Source: Haliclona indistincta (Eukaryota > Porifera > Demospongiae > Haplosclerida > Chalinidae). Taken from it: a stretch of DNA of 64,000 nt. The stretch spans positions 1,490,134 to 1,554,133 of the forward strand of contig OZ024783.1 in NCBI GenBank assembly GCA_964017065.1. The letters are read 5' to 3'. Position numbers and translations under genes: made by a program. Of this stretch, positions 35,288-45,212 are shown piece after piece. The first letter of the stretch is position 1, and the number at the start of each line of letters is the position of its first letter. The notes under the pieces are model-generated. The model saw only the letters and a program-made list of their open reading frames with translations, ran no database searches and had not been told where the DNA came from.

Positions 35288-37590
35288 ATGAGAGAAACGA
35301 TGCAAGAGTGATAGAGACAAAGCAGCTGTATCTACTACTTTAAAAATTTCCTCAGATTTTGCCCAAAAATCGAATATAATTAGACACTTAGAGAATTGAT
35401 TTGTAGCAGTTTACGAAACAACTGTTTTGGTCGAAAATCCATTAATCCTTTATCCCCTAATGATGTGTATAGATGTCATTATTGACTCCACCTACTTTAG
35501 ACGTCATAAAGTGCCTTAGAAACGTTAAACTTGATCTATTTGCAGGGAAAGTCGAATTTACCTTAAACAAACCAGTGGTTCTTCCATGCATACTGATAGT
35601 TACAAGGTCACACACACAAGGCGGTAGACCAGTACAATGAAATATTAATAATTTTACATGATCGTGTTTGCCTCGTGATACTGATAATTAGGAAAACCTG
35701 ACTTACGTGCGCTGATTGGGTGATGTATGTGATTTTGACTAAAACAGGAAGAGCTATGAATTCTTGCTGAAATCGAGTAATTTTTTAAGGCGCACAGCTG
35801 TGAGGATTCTCTGGGATTGTGATAACGGTGCTATCGATTCTGATATAGCACTGTTGAGATACCAGATAAAATCAGTTCGTCAATAAATGAATGTCGATTG
35901 ATAAAGTTCTCAACTGCACATACATACAGCAGATTTCACTTCATTTGAAAATTGCCCATCGTATGCAATTGCAATAGTGCACACACACCATAATACGCTT
36001 ACACGCAGTTTTTCAAGTGGAGGTGAAACTCACTTTACGCAGTTTTAAAACATTGCCTGTGACGCTGATAGTGAAAAAGAAAATTTAACTGTTATACACT
36101 ACTTCTTCTCACAGGGGGCCCAGTTTCTGGCTGACGGATTACAAAGCAATAGATCGTTGTTATGGCTCGGTCTAGGGCAGAACTCTGTAGGCCCCGAGGG
36201 AGCATGGGCTCTGGCTAATGCTCTTCAAAGAAACAACGTCCTCCAGTGGTTAGGACTGGGAGGGAACGAGCTAGGAGACAGAGGAGCAAGGAACATTGCT
36301 CAACTACTGCAGAGTGAGTTGGAGAAATAATTATACACAATGATGAAGCATAGAGATCACCTTCCTACATGCACTAATGGAACTAACACTTTTCTTCCAA
36401 AATTGAAATGCTTTTCTTATTTCTTATTCTGAAGTGAGAAGTGTAGAGTGTCACCTTCATGCACTAATGTGTTCAGTCTCTGTAGTCACTGTTGTCTTTA
36501 TTCACACGATGGAGGGATGATCAGAGACTGAACACATTAGTGCATGAAGGTGACACTCTACACTTATCACTTCAGCATTGCAAGAAGACAGTAGACCGTT
36601 AAAATGCGCTTGCATGTGAAACATTTACTCCCAGTGAAATCCTACGCCATCATGTACATCCATCTTTGTGCTTCAGGTACAGTGAGCAACTTGCAGAGCC
36701 TAGGTCTCGGAGGTAATGAGATTCACGATGATGGAGCAGTCCATTTAGCGGACTCACTGAAGGGCAACGCTAAATTAAAATCTCTCGGCCTGGGTGGAAA
36801 TCTGATTGGTAAGTCACTATGCTAAATATTTCTGTCAAATCAACTGTTTTTCTTTTGTATTAGCTGATGAAGGAGGGTTAGAAATAGCTGATATGCTGAA
36901 ACAGAATCGCGGTCTCAAGAAATTATTGCTATCAAGCAACTTGTTTGGTGAGGCTCATGTGACTGCATGCTAACATGTGATGGTCATGTGATATGCACAT
37001 TAACGTCACGTGATGTGCACATTGTGTCACTTACTTGACATCATGTGATGTGTACTTTGATGTCATGTGACTTGTCTCCTTTGTCATGTGACGTGTTTCT
37101 TTTGTCATGTGACGTGTTCCTTTTGTCATGTGACATGCAGGTGACACCACAATCATCAGCGTAGCAGAGTCACTGTGTTCCAATACCACACTAGAGACAC
37201 TTCTGATAGCTGAGAACTCGTTCCACAATGAAGGTGGTATGAAGCTGGCTAGTGCCCTATGTGAGCACAACACAACACTCAAGGTGCTGGATATCAAAGG
37301 ATCTAGAATGACACTCGATGTAGAAAAACAGGTGATCACACTGCACTGCATATAGATACTGTCATAATGTGTAAATAGGATCAGTTACTGAAAACGTAGA
37401 TTTTAGTGTTTTAAAGATACTCACAAAAAAATATGAAATTTTTTCGTTTTCTACTTGTACGGTGGTCGTGAAATACAAATTCAATATTAATTTTACTCAT
37501 TCGATTCTCTCTCCCCCTCTCTCTCTCTCTCTCTCTCCCTCCCTCTCTCTCTCCCTCTCTCTCTCCCTCTCTCTCTCTCCCTCACTATCT

Positions 37591-37641
<51 letters not shown>

Positions 37642-37706
37642 CCTCCCTCCCTCCCCCTCTCTCACTCTCTCCCTCACTCACTATCTCCCTCACTCACTAT
37701 CTCCCT

Positions 37707-37744
<38 letters not shown>

Positions 37745-38053
37745 CTCTCTCTCTTGGTGCTGTAGATTGTGAGTGACTTGGAAAAGAGAAGTGCCCTCAG
37801 TAAGCTCGGCTCACAACATGCGGTGAAGACTCCTCAAAGTACCTCACCACTCGAACACCACGGTAACACAACACATACTCACACACTCATTCATTTGAAA
37901 TCTATCTCTCTCTTGTCCTTCACTATTTCACTTCTCTCTTTCTCCTCCCGTTTCTCTTCAGCCACCACAAGACAGCAATCCAGAATCAAGCACGAGACAA
38001 TATTCAATATGCAGGCGTCTACATCGCCGCCTAGTGGTCCACAGCTCTACTGA
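32963..38053 (+). CDS. Leucine-rich repeat protein, ribonuclease-inhibitor type
   Basis: Ten exons keep phase: 32963-33105, 33722-33851, 34279-34396, 35074-35219, 36115-36313, 36677-36808, 36864-36947, 37141-37331, 37766-37862 and 37962-38053. The product is 443 aa. It consists of repeated LRRs of the long (28-29 residue) RI-like class ([58 protein letters not shown]) with a short unstructured tail ([10 protein letters not shown]). No NACHT, Death or transmembrane part is seen, so it is LRR-only, similar in repeat type to NLRC3/LRRC34-like proteins. A protein-interaction role is inferred. An upstream in-frame ATG (32828) would add about 45 less conserved residues. Introns hold a SINE, TG/GA/CT microsatellites and two hairpin MITEs. 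Confidence 0.85.
33510..33630. mobile_element. Hairpin MITE, family H, copy 1
   Basis: Right arm AACACATTAGTGCATGAAGG then TGACACTCTACAC, with a left arm partly deleted (TAGAGTGTCACCTCATGC). The centre includes TTTATTCACACGATGGAGG. Lies in intron 1 of the LRR gene. Confidence 0.75.
34560..34932 (-). mobile_element. tRNA-derived SINE
   Basis: On the minus strand the element begins with a tRNA-like head. It has a box-A-like TTCAACTGGTAGAG and a box-B-like GGTTCGAATCCCAG (34932 to about 34850). A body of about 290 bp follows, containing CCATCTGTAAAATGGGTACC, and the element ends near an A/G-rich AAAAAGC stretch at 34552-34575 on the plus strand. A CA repeat abuts the head. Lies in an intron of the LRR gene. 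Confidence 0.65.
36441..36562. mobile_element. Hairpin MITE, family H, copy 2 (best)
   Basis: Near-perfect inverted arms of about 42 bp: GTGTAGAGTGTCACCTTCAT at the left, ATGAAGGTGACACTCTACAC at the right, continuing through the complementary core TGCACTAATGTGTTCAGTC. The loop is about 40 bp. Lies in an LRR-gene intron. Confidence 0.85.
37507..37765. repeat. (CT)n microsatellite at LRR-gene acceptor
   Basis: CT/CCCT repeats fill most of the intron before the exon starting at 37766 (acceptor GGTGCTGTAG). Confidence 0.9.
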
Positions 38054-38310
38054 CCACACCCTAAACCACGCCCACAAATCTCAGCACAAGTATTACTTAA
38101 CAAAAGCAGTGACAATTGAAAGACGCTAAACCGTATCTATTTTTATCCCTCCATCTAAAAATAGGAGACTCTTGTTTATAAAATTTTAGATCCAAATCTA
38201 TTTTTTATTTTGACTTGTTATAATTATTTTAAATTCTCGATCAATAAAAGTCGCAATGTTTTGAAATATGCAACACTATGATAACAGAGAGAACAAGAGT
38301 ATTTTTAGAG

Positions 38311-38975
38311 TCAAGAAGTTGCTGCTACTGCTTGCTTTTTGTCACGTCTTTCTTTGACGTCCCAGTTATATACACGAGACATTGCTGGGAGGGGCTGTTA
38401 AGGATATTCAATATTACTCTACTGTGCACTTAATCAGAGCATCTCAATAAACAATGCAATACTGAAGTGATTTGTCACCTTAGTGCACCGATGTGTTCAG
38501 TCACTGTAGTCACTGTTGTCTTTATTCACACGATGGAGGATGATCAGAGACTGAACACATTAGTGCATGAAGGTGACACTTTCACTTCAGCATTACAAGA
38601 TAAAATATCCTAATACAGGGTCTCGCAGGTTGCTTGACCAAACATTATCCTGTTAGCGCATGCCCATAGCGTGTTTCAGTATACTAATTGTACAGAAAAC
38701 GCACTGTGCACATGCAACAGCAAAAATGCTTGGTCAAGCAACATGCAAAACCCTGTACTGTATCAATTTCCACATAATTAGAGCAAGGTATTGATTAATG
38801 GTATGGGTAGGATACCAACTTCAACAGTGGTGCATTGATCCAATGTGAAGTTCATATCCTCGTCAACCTCCTTCAGTGATATTCGAGCATTATCGAGGTT
38901 TTTCGTAAGCATATCAATGGCTTCATCGATCGGGTACTCCAACATAACATTAGCCTGACATGAAGTGGAGGGAGG

Positions 38976-39017
<42 letters not shown>

Positions 39018-39779
39018 GGAGAGAGAGAGAGAGAGAGAGAGGAGGGAGAGAGAGAGAAGGAGAGAGAGAGGGAGGGAGGGAGAGAGAAGAGAGAAGGAGG
39101 TAGAGGGAGATAGGTAGAGAGATAGATAGACAGGCAGACAGAGAAAGAGAGGGAGGGAAGTAATTTGTGAAGATGAATGCAATTTTCTTACTCCTAGCCA
39201 TAAACAGACACTGTCCACAGGCTCGATATCTGCAGTGGCGTAGATTGTTTCCGAAAGAAGAAAATTCGTCGTAAAAGCTTCCTACAAGTTGGCAAAGGAT
39301 AACACTCAACTCAGTGACAAAGAAACACCTTTTTGTCTTTTAGGAACTGCACCAGCTCAAGCGATTTCTTGATTTCCGGAATCTGTACCTTGAGCCTTTT
39401 TGGATAAAAAGAAGCACGTGGTTTTACCAGAGAGACCACGCCCACCTCTTTTTCTTCTGCTGTAAGTTTGCCTCCAGAAACTTATATTTCGAGTGCTGCT
39501 CGTCTAGCCGCCTCAGAACCACCTCCGCTGAAGGATTCTCGGGATTCTTCATGTATTCGTCCACGTCCACCTGCGCAAGGGTGGAGGGACGCTTGCTGAT
39601 TGGTCAAAAACCACGTGCTCGCTACTTACAACAAAGGCGGCCTCTGGTATCCCGCTCCGATTGGATTTCTTGCTGACAGCTTTCTCTTCCTTCTTCTCGG
39701 CCTCAGATGAGTCCTTGCTTGTTGCTGCGTCAGCGGGAAGCGCTCCTGTGGTCTTGTCTTCTTTCTGCTCGTCAGCCAT
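38311..39779 (-). CDS. VBP1: Prefoldin subunit 3 (VBP1)
   Basis: Six exons keep phase: 39779-39630, 39570-39446, 39395-39329, 39281-39192, 38954-38816 and 38384-38311. The product is 214 aa. An acidic/Lys-rich N-terminal tail is followed by the family core: GIPEAAFVVDVDEYM, LRRLDEQHSKYKFLEANL, QIPEIKKSLELVQFLK (first coil), VDSVCLWLGANVMLEYPIDEA (beta hairpins), then a second coil and VYNWDVKERR. Prefoldin is a six-subunit cytosolic co-chaperone that hands nascent actin and tubulin to TRiC. This is an alpha-type subunit of near-usual length (about 190-200 aa) with a longer tail. The last intron (38385-38815) carries two MITEs. Its first exon and promoter have been partly copied between the MFS genes at about 41518-41694. 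Confidence 0.93.
38472..38580. mobile_element. Hairpin MITE, family H, copy 3
   Basis: Same family as 36441-36562: a diverged left arm (TGTCACCTTAGTGCACCGAT) and a conserved right arm ending ATGAAGGTGACACT. In the last VBP1 intron. Confidence 0.75.
38613..38758. mobile_element. Hairpin MITE, family G, copy 1
   Basis: Left end ATACAGGGTCTCGCAGGTTG, right end TGCAAAACCCTGTA, with paired inner motifs TTGCTTGACCA / TGGTCAAGCAA. In the last VBP1 intron. A relative lies at 47393-47542. Confidence 0.75.
38955..39191. repeat. (GA)n microsatellite in VBP1 intron 4
   Basis: GA/GGGA repeats directly follow (plus-strand sense) the TGACATGAAGTGG sequence. On the coding strand they are a CT tract just before the acceptor CATGTCAG of VBP1 exon 5. 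Confidence 0.85.
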
Positions 39780-39895
39780 TTCTGTTATTCTAATTAATCG
39801 TGGTAACAAAAATAACTTGCGCGCGAAATTTAAAATTTAGTTTCTAGTGCAACGAATAAACTTTACACATTTCACACACTATAATATACACAGTG

Positions 39896-41359
39896 CTAGT
39901 TACGATTTACAATAGAATCCTTCAGTTCTTTTCCTCTCGGTTCTATCTTCAAGAGGAAGGAGTCAAACAGCACAATGACACATGCTACACCAGTGACGGT
40001 AGGGAATAGCCAAGAGTACCGACTGGACAAGTCCGCCAAATATCCTGCTGTGAGTGAGAGCATTAACCCGAGCACTCCTGTACAAGCATCAGCAAAGCTG
40101 GCCGCTGTAGCCCTGACATCAGTGGGGTAGCTCTCGGATATGTACGTGAATAACATTGAGGTCATCGGTGCAATAGAGAAGAAAATGAACACGGTGAAGA
40201 TTGGTATGGTGATTTCATTCTGGACGAAGGCAAACAAGAAGTACGAGATAGCTGCTAGTACAGTGAATAGCCTGAAGGTGTTCAATCGGCCAAACCACGG
40301 CCATTCTGTTATGATGGACATCAATAGTAGACCGGGGATCTGTGAGACAGAGCTTATCACTAACCCCATGTAGGGGTTAACTCTGAGATTCTGCAATAGA
40401 ACAGACAGAAACATCAAAGAATTAGCGAATATGACTCCTCTGATGATAGGAGAGGCAAGCGAAACGCTCAGTGTGTGCCAGAGGAATGGTTTTTTGAAAA
40501 GACGAGGAATTTTCTTGATATGAGACAGGAAAGTATCAGAGTTTTTGACACGTGCTTCAAAGTTCTCGATGCTTGCAATTTCTTGGAGATTTTTCCTGTT
40601 GATTTTCGCCATTCTGCCGAAAACGAGCCACGCCTTCTCGATTTTACCTCTACTGACGAGATAGCGCGGAGATTCAAAAAAGAATACTAACCGGTAGACA
40701 CCCAACAGTAGGCAAGGGATGGCGGTGACTATGATGTACAGCCGCCAGCCTATGGTGGTGTAGGTCGCGATTAAATACCAGGCAAGAACGGCGGCAAGAG
40801 AGGACCCGATTGATTGGTTGAACATCACGAGGGTAGCGATCTTACCGCGTTTGTCAATCGGAAGAAACTCCAGCAGCGTCGGGTACACCACGAGTTGCGT
40901 TCCTCCTAGAAAGAATCCAGCAAGCATGCGAAAGAAGAGGAAGATATAAAAATTGAGGGAGAAAGCAGACGCGAGGACAACAACACCGAGTCCGAACGCA
41001 AAGACAGCATATGGCCATACACGACCAAACCTGTCACTTGCTATTCCCATAGTCAAAGAACCCATGAGAACTCCTACACACGACAAAGCAGGCATGATAG
41101 ATGCCTCTAGACCACTGAGGTTCCATTGGCGAGAAATTTCGAGGATTACGAACGCGAAAGTAAGATAGTTTCGCGATGAGAAGGCAAAGAATGATAGAGC
41201 GGCGAGTAGATAAGCGAGGACTTGAAAGACCCCGCATCCAATCTTTTCGAGCACATCATCAACTCCCAGCAGCTTATCAGTATCAGCTGGGTTGACGTCA
41301 TGATTGCCGTTCTCTCTCAATTCAATGGATTCAGTCTCTGTGTGAATACTACTCGACAT
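39896..41359 (-). CDS. MFS transporter 1, SV2/SLC22-like, intronless
   Basis: Single-exon frame of 487 aa. A polar N-tail precedes TM1 (VFQVLAYLLAALSFFAF, about residue 44). A first loop leads to the MFS motif A (GIASDRFGRVWPY), then more membrane helices (about twelve in total by eye). The post-TM6 motif is ESPRYLVSRGKIEKAW, and a central cytosolic loop (FGRMAKINRKNL...) follows. The C-terminus is polar. The ESPR(Y/W)L motif and long central loop fit the SLC22/SVOP branch. Likely a plasma-membrane or vesicle carrier for organic ions; substrate unknown. It is about 95% identical by eye to MFS 2 and less similar to MFS 3. Its 5' flank shares sequence with that of MFS 2. Confidence 0.85.
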   Translation of the reverse strand: MSSSIHTETESIELRENGNHDVNPADTDKLLGVDDVLEKIGCGVFQVLAYLLAALSFFAFSSRNYLTFAFVILEISRQWNLSGLEASIMPALSCVGVLMGSLTMGIASDRFGRVWPYAVFAFGLGVVVLASAFSLNFYIFLFFRMLAGFFLGGTQLVVYPTLLEFLPIDKRGKIATLVMFNQSIGSSLAAVLAWYLIATYTTIGWRLYIIVTAIPCLLLGVYRLVFFFESPRYLVSRGKIEKAWLVFGRMAKINRKNLQEIASIENFEARVKNSDTFLSHIKKIPRLFKKPFLWHTLSVSLASPIIRGVIFANSLMFLSVLLQNLRVNPYMGLVISSVSQIPGLLLMSIITEWPWFGRLNTFRLFTVLAAISYFLFAFVQNEITIPIFTVFIFFSIAPMTSMLFTYISESYPTDVRATAASFADACTGVLGLMLSLTAGYLADLSSRYSWLFPTVTGVACVIVLFDSFLLKIEPRGKELKDSIVNRN

Positions 41360-41517
41360 GGCTTATTGATGGGAATCCATATATTACATATAACACAATG
41401 AGACTGAAGAAAGAGTCAGATAGCAGCAGCCAAGTTTTGCAGGAAGCTATTCCGGATGGTTGGATTGTAACTTGGCAGAAGTCAAACTTAGCTTCCGTTA
41501 ACCAGAGGACAGCTTTC

Positions 41518-41694
41518 CCTACCTTCTTCTCGGCCTCAGATGAGGCCTTGTTGTTGCTGGGTGGTCTTGTCTTCTCTCTGCTCGTCAGCAATTTCTAATA
41601 ATAATCGTGATTGCAAAAATAATTTGCGCGCGAAATTTAAAATTCAGTGTGTCGTGCAACTAATACAACATTTCACATTATATATACACAGTGC
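41518..41694 (-). pseudogene. VBP1: Duplicated VBP1 first-exon/promoter fragment
   Basis: About 180 bp closely resembles 39695-39900, the start of VBP1 exon 1 and its upstream region (cttcttctcggcctcagatg, gtggtcttgtcttct, TTGCGCGCGAAATTTAAAAT). The VBP1 start codon has changed (plus-strand gtcagcAatttc instead of gtcagcCatttc) and internal bases are missing. It sits between MFS 1 and MFS 2 and marks the boundary of the tandem duplication that made the transporter pair. Confidence 0.85.
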
Positions 41695-43187
41695 TAGTTA
41701 TGATTTAAAATAGAATCCTCCAGTTCTTTTCCTCTCGGTTCTATCTTCAAGAGGAAAGAGTCAATGAGCACAATGACACAAGCTACACCAGTGACGGTAG
41801 GGAATAACCAAGAGTACCGGCTGGACAAGTCCGCCAAATATCCTGCTGTGAGTGAGATCGCTATCCCGAGCACTCCAGCCCAAGCGTCGATAAAGCTGGC
41901 CGCTGTAGCCCTGACATCAGTGGGGTAGCTCTCGGATATGTACGTGAAGACCATTGAAGTCATCGGAGCAACAGAGAAGAAAATGAACACGGTGAATATT
42001 GGTATGGTGATTTCATTCTGGATGAAGGCAAACAAGAAGTATGAGACAGCTGCTAGTACAGCGAATAGCCTGAAGGTGTTCAATCGACCAAACCACGGCC
42101 ATTCTGTTATGATGGACATCAGTAATAGACCGGGGATCTGTGAGACAGAACCGATCACTAACCCCATGTAGGGGTTAACTCCGAGATTCTGCAATAGAAC
42201 AGACAGAAACATCAAAGAATTAGCGAATATGACTGTTCTGGTGACAGGGGAGGCAATCGAAACGCCCAGTGTGTGCCAGAGGAATGGTTTTTTGAAAAGA
42301 GAAGGAATTTTCTTGAAATGAGACAGGAAAGTATCAGAGTTGTTGACATGTGCTTCAAAGTTCTCGATGCTTGCAATTTCTTGGAGATTTTTCCTGTTGA
42401 TTTTCGCCATTCTGCCGAAAACGAGCCACGCCTTCTCGATTTTACCTCTACTGACGAGATAGCGCGGAGATTCAAAAAAGAATACTAACCGATAGACACC
42501 CAACAGCAGGCAAGGGATGGCGGTGACTATGATGTACAGCCGCCAGCCTATGGTGGTGTAGGTCGTGATTAAATACCAGGCAAGAACGGCGGCAAGAGAG
42601 GACCCGATTGATTGGTTGAACATCACGAGGGTAGCGATCTGGCCGCGTTTGTCAATCGGAAGAAACTCCAGCAGCGTCGGGTACACCACGAGTTGCGTTC
42701 CGCCTAGAAAGAATCCAGCAAGCATTCGAAAGAAGAGGAAGAAATAAAAATTCGGAGAGAAAGCAGACGCGAGGACAACAACACCGAGTCCGAACGCAAA
42801 GACAGCATATGGCCACACACGACCAAACCTGTCACTTGCTATTCCCATAGTCAAAGAACCCATGAGAACTCCTACACACGACAAAGCAGGCATGATAGAT
42901 GCCTCCAGACCATTGAGGTTCCATTGGCGGGAAATTTCGAGGTTTACGAACGCGAAAGTAAGATAGTTTCGCGATGAGAAGGCAAAGAAGGAGAGAGCGG
43001 CGAGTAGATAAGCGAGGACTTGAAAGACCCCGCATCCAATCTTTTTGAGCACATCATCAACTCCCAGCAGCTTATCAGTATCAGCTGGCTTGACGTCATG
43101 GTGCGGGATATTGCCATTCTCTCTCAATTCAATGCTCTCAGTCGCTGCGGTTAGTGGTTCAGCCTCAGTGTGAATACTACTCGACAT
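41694..43187 (-). CDS. MFS transporter 2, SV2/SLC22-like, intronless
   Basis: 497-aa single-exon frame, the near twin of MFS 1. It has the same DRFGRVWPY motif A, GGTQLVVYPTLLEFLP segment and ESPRYLVSRGKIEKAW. The N-tail is slightly longer (EAEPLTAATESIELRENG). Substitutions cluster in the last third (FIDAWAGVLGIAISLTAG versus FADACTGVLGLMLSLTAG), consistent with a recent duplication followed by divergence. Function as for MFS 1; substrate unknown. Confidence 0.85.
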   Translation of the reverse strand: MSSSIHTEAEPLTAATESIELRENGNIPHHDVKPADTDKLLGVDDVLKKIGCGVFQVLAYLLAALSFFAFSSRNYLTFAFVNLEISRQWNLNGLEASIMPALSCVGVLMGSLTMGIASDRFGRVWPYAVFAFGLGVVVLASAFSPNFYFFLFFRMLAGFFLGGTQLVVYPTLLEFLPIDKRGQIATLVMFNQSIGSSLAAVLAWYLITTYTTIGWRLYIIVTAIPCLLLGVYRLVFFFESPRYLVSRGKIEKAWLVFGRMAKINRKNLQEIASIENFEAHVNNSDTFLSHFKKIPSLFKKPFLWHTLGVSIASPVTRTVIFANSLMFLSVLLQNLGVNPYMGLVIGSVSQIPGLLLMSIITEWPWFGRLNTFRLFAVLAAVSYFLFAFIQNEITIPIFTVFIFFSVAPMTSMVFTYISESYPTDVRATAASFIDAWAGVLGIAISLTAGYLADLSSRYSWLFPTVTGVACVIVLIDSFLLKIEPRGKELEDSILNHN

Positions 43188-43584
43188 GGCTTATTGATGG
43201 CAATCCATTATTGCACTTAACACTTTGAAACTAAAGAAAGAGTCAGATAGCAGCAGCCAAGTTTTAGAGGAAGCTAATCAGGGATGGTTGGACTGTAACT
43301 AAGCAGAAGTCAAGCTTAGCTTCCTATGTGCTTGAACCAACACTTCGTGTATTTTTATCTAAATTCATGCATTGCTGTATATACCTGTATGTGATAATGC
43401 TACAAACCAATCAACATTAATAATTTTTTGTTTACATCTTTCACCACTAATACATATTTTGTTATTTTTTGGTCAGCGCTAACGTACAATGCTTTTCAAA
43501 GACTATACACCACACGGTTGTCAAGGTAACTATTATCAATTCATAATAATAAAGTCACATGTACAGTTCACACATTCAGTAACA
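43188..43584. other. Intergenic region, MFS 2 to MFS 3
   Basis: The first 130 bp repeat the 5' flank of MFS 1 (aagaaagagtcagatagcag, ccaagttttagaggaagct), part of the tandem unit. The rest is A/T-rich with no gene recognised. Confidence 0.6.
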
Positions 43585-45060
43585 CTAATTAGACACTGAG
43601 TCCTGGAGCTCTTTTCCTCTCATTTCTCTCTTCAAACCCAGCGAGACCAAGAACATCATCACGCAAGACAATCCAATCACACTGGGGAAAAGCCAGGGAA
43701 GTCTTTTAGACAAATCTGCCATATAGCCAGCTATAAAGGCAGTTATTATTCCTAGCAAACCTGCAGCAGTGTTAAGAAATCCAACAGCAGTTCCTCTGAT
43801 TTCGGTAGGGTAGCTCTCCGATCCGTATGTGTAAACCATTGATGTCATAGGCGCAATGGAGAAGAATATGAAGACCGTGAAGACGGGAATAGTGATCTCA
43901 GTCTGGATGAAGGCGAACAAGAAGTACGAGATTGCTGCCAGAATGCTGAATATTCTGAAGGTGTTCAATCGACCAAACCACGGCCATTCTGTCACTATAG
44001 ACATCAGTAGCACTCCAGGTATTTGAGATACAGAGCTAATCACTAGTCCCAAGTAGGGGTTTACTCCTAAGTTTTGAAGAAGTATAGAGAAAAACATGAG
44101 AGTTCGAGAGAACACAAACATTCTCTGAGTTGCTGTAATGATAAGTAAACACAGAGTATGTAGTAGCATAGGTGGTTTCCAAATTTTCAATATTTTTGAT
44201 AGTGTATAGGGATTGGTGCAGCTTACTGGCTCGTACACTAGATCTTCTTTGGAAGCTATCTCGTCTATTTTCTTCCGATTCAAAACAGCCATCATTGTAA
44301 AGATTTTCCATGCCTTGTCGATTTTACCTTTACTGACGAGGTACCGAGGAGACTCACAGTAAAACGCCAGTCGATAAACTGCCAGTAGAAGGCAGGGCAC
44401 TGAGGTAGCTGCAATATAAATCCTCCATCCATTATTTGTGTATTTATCAGACAAGTACCATGCCAGAACAGCAGCTAGGGAGGATCCTATTGATTGATTC
44501 AACAGTACTAGAATTGCAACTTTCCCTCTGTTCTTGATGGGTAGGAACTCCAGTAGAGTTGGATGCACCAGTAACTGTGTTCCTCCCATACCAACGGCTA
44601 CCACTGCACGAATAGCTACGAACACGTAGAAGTTGGGCGAAAACGCTGACGCAAGTACGGAAGAACCTAGCAGAAAAGCGAACAGAGCGTACGGCCAAAC
44701 TCTACCGAATCTGTCGCTCATGATTCCAACAAGCATTCCTCCTACGAGCACTCCTGCTGATGAAGCTGCAGGCATCGCAGCTGCTTCGACACCATCCAGT
44801 TTCCACTCTCTGGACATCTGTAGGTTGACGAACGCAAACGTTAGATAGTTACGTGCGGAGAATGCGAAGAAGGACAGCGCCGCGAGACAGTAGGCGATGA
44901 CTTGGAAGAATCCACAGCCAATTTTGTTAAGCAGATCGTCTACTCCAACTTGTTCGTGGTCATCATTCGTGCGTCCATTGGTATCGTCTGCAACAAGTGA
45001 ACTCTTGTCGTCAAGTTCCATAGATTTGGAGAGCAAATCCGTTTTACCGTCTCCAGGCAT
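43585..45060 (-). CDS. MFS transporter 3, SV2/SLC22-like, intronless
   Basis: 491-aa single-exon frame, the oldest member of the trio. The fold is the same (FFQVIAYCLAALSFFAFSA, motif A GIMSDRFGRVWPYALF, GGTQLLVHPTLLEFLP, ESPRYLVSKGKIDKAWKIF). The central loop (VYEPVSCTNPYTLSKILK) and tail differ more. It lies 0.4 kb upstream of MFS 2 in transcription order on the same strand. No introns in any of the three suggests an ancestral retrocopy or intron loss before tandem amplification. Confidence 0.85.
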   Translation of the reverse strand: MPGDGKTDLLSKSMELDDKSSLVADDTNGRTNDDHEQVGVDDLLNKIGCGFFQVIAYCLAALSFFAFSARNYLTFAFVNLQMSREWKLDGVEAAAMPAASSAGVLVGGMLVGIMSDRFGRVWPYALFAFLLGSSVLASAFSPNFYVFVAIRAVVAVGMGGTQLLVHPTLLEFLPIKNRGKVAILVLLNQSIGSSLAAVLAWYLSDKYTNNGWRIYIAATSVPCLLLAVYRLAFYCESPRYLVSKGKIDKAWKIFTMMAVLNRKKIDEIASKEDLVYEPVSCTNPYTLSKILKIWKPPMLLHTLCLLIITATQRMFVFSRTLMFFSILLQNLGVNPYLGLVISSVSQIPGVLLMSIVTEWPWFGRLNTFRIFSILAAISYFLFAFIQTEITIPVFTVFIFFSIAPMTSMVYTYGSESYPTEIRGTAVGFLNTAAGLLGIITAFIAGYMADLSKRLPWLFPSVIGLSCVMMFLVSLGLKREMRGKELQDSVSN

Positions 45061-45212
45061 TGCCAGTGTCTCAAAATCGTCTCATACTCCAGGATCGGCA
45101 CGCAGGTAGCTATGTGAATACAAGCTACCGGGTGTCGACGCTTCCTAGCACTTGGCACAAACCGCGTTTAGTCACGAGTTAACAATAAACGGTCTAATTA
45201 TAGTACATTAAT

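Noticed and set aside
41398..41598. 66-codon plus-strand frame between MFS 1 and MFS 2
   Set aside because: It is antisense to the duplicated VBP1 first-exon fragment.
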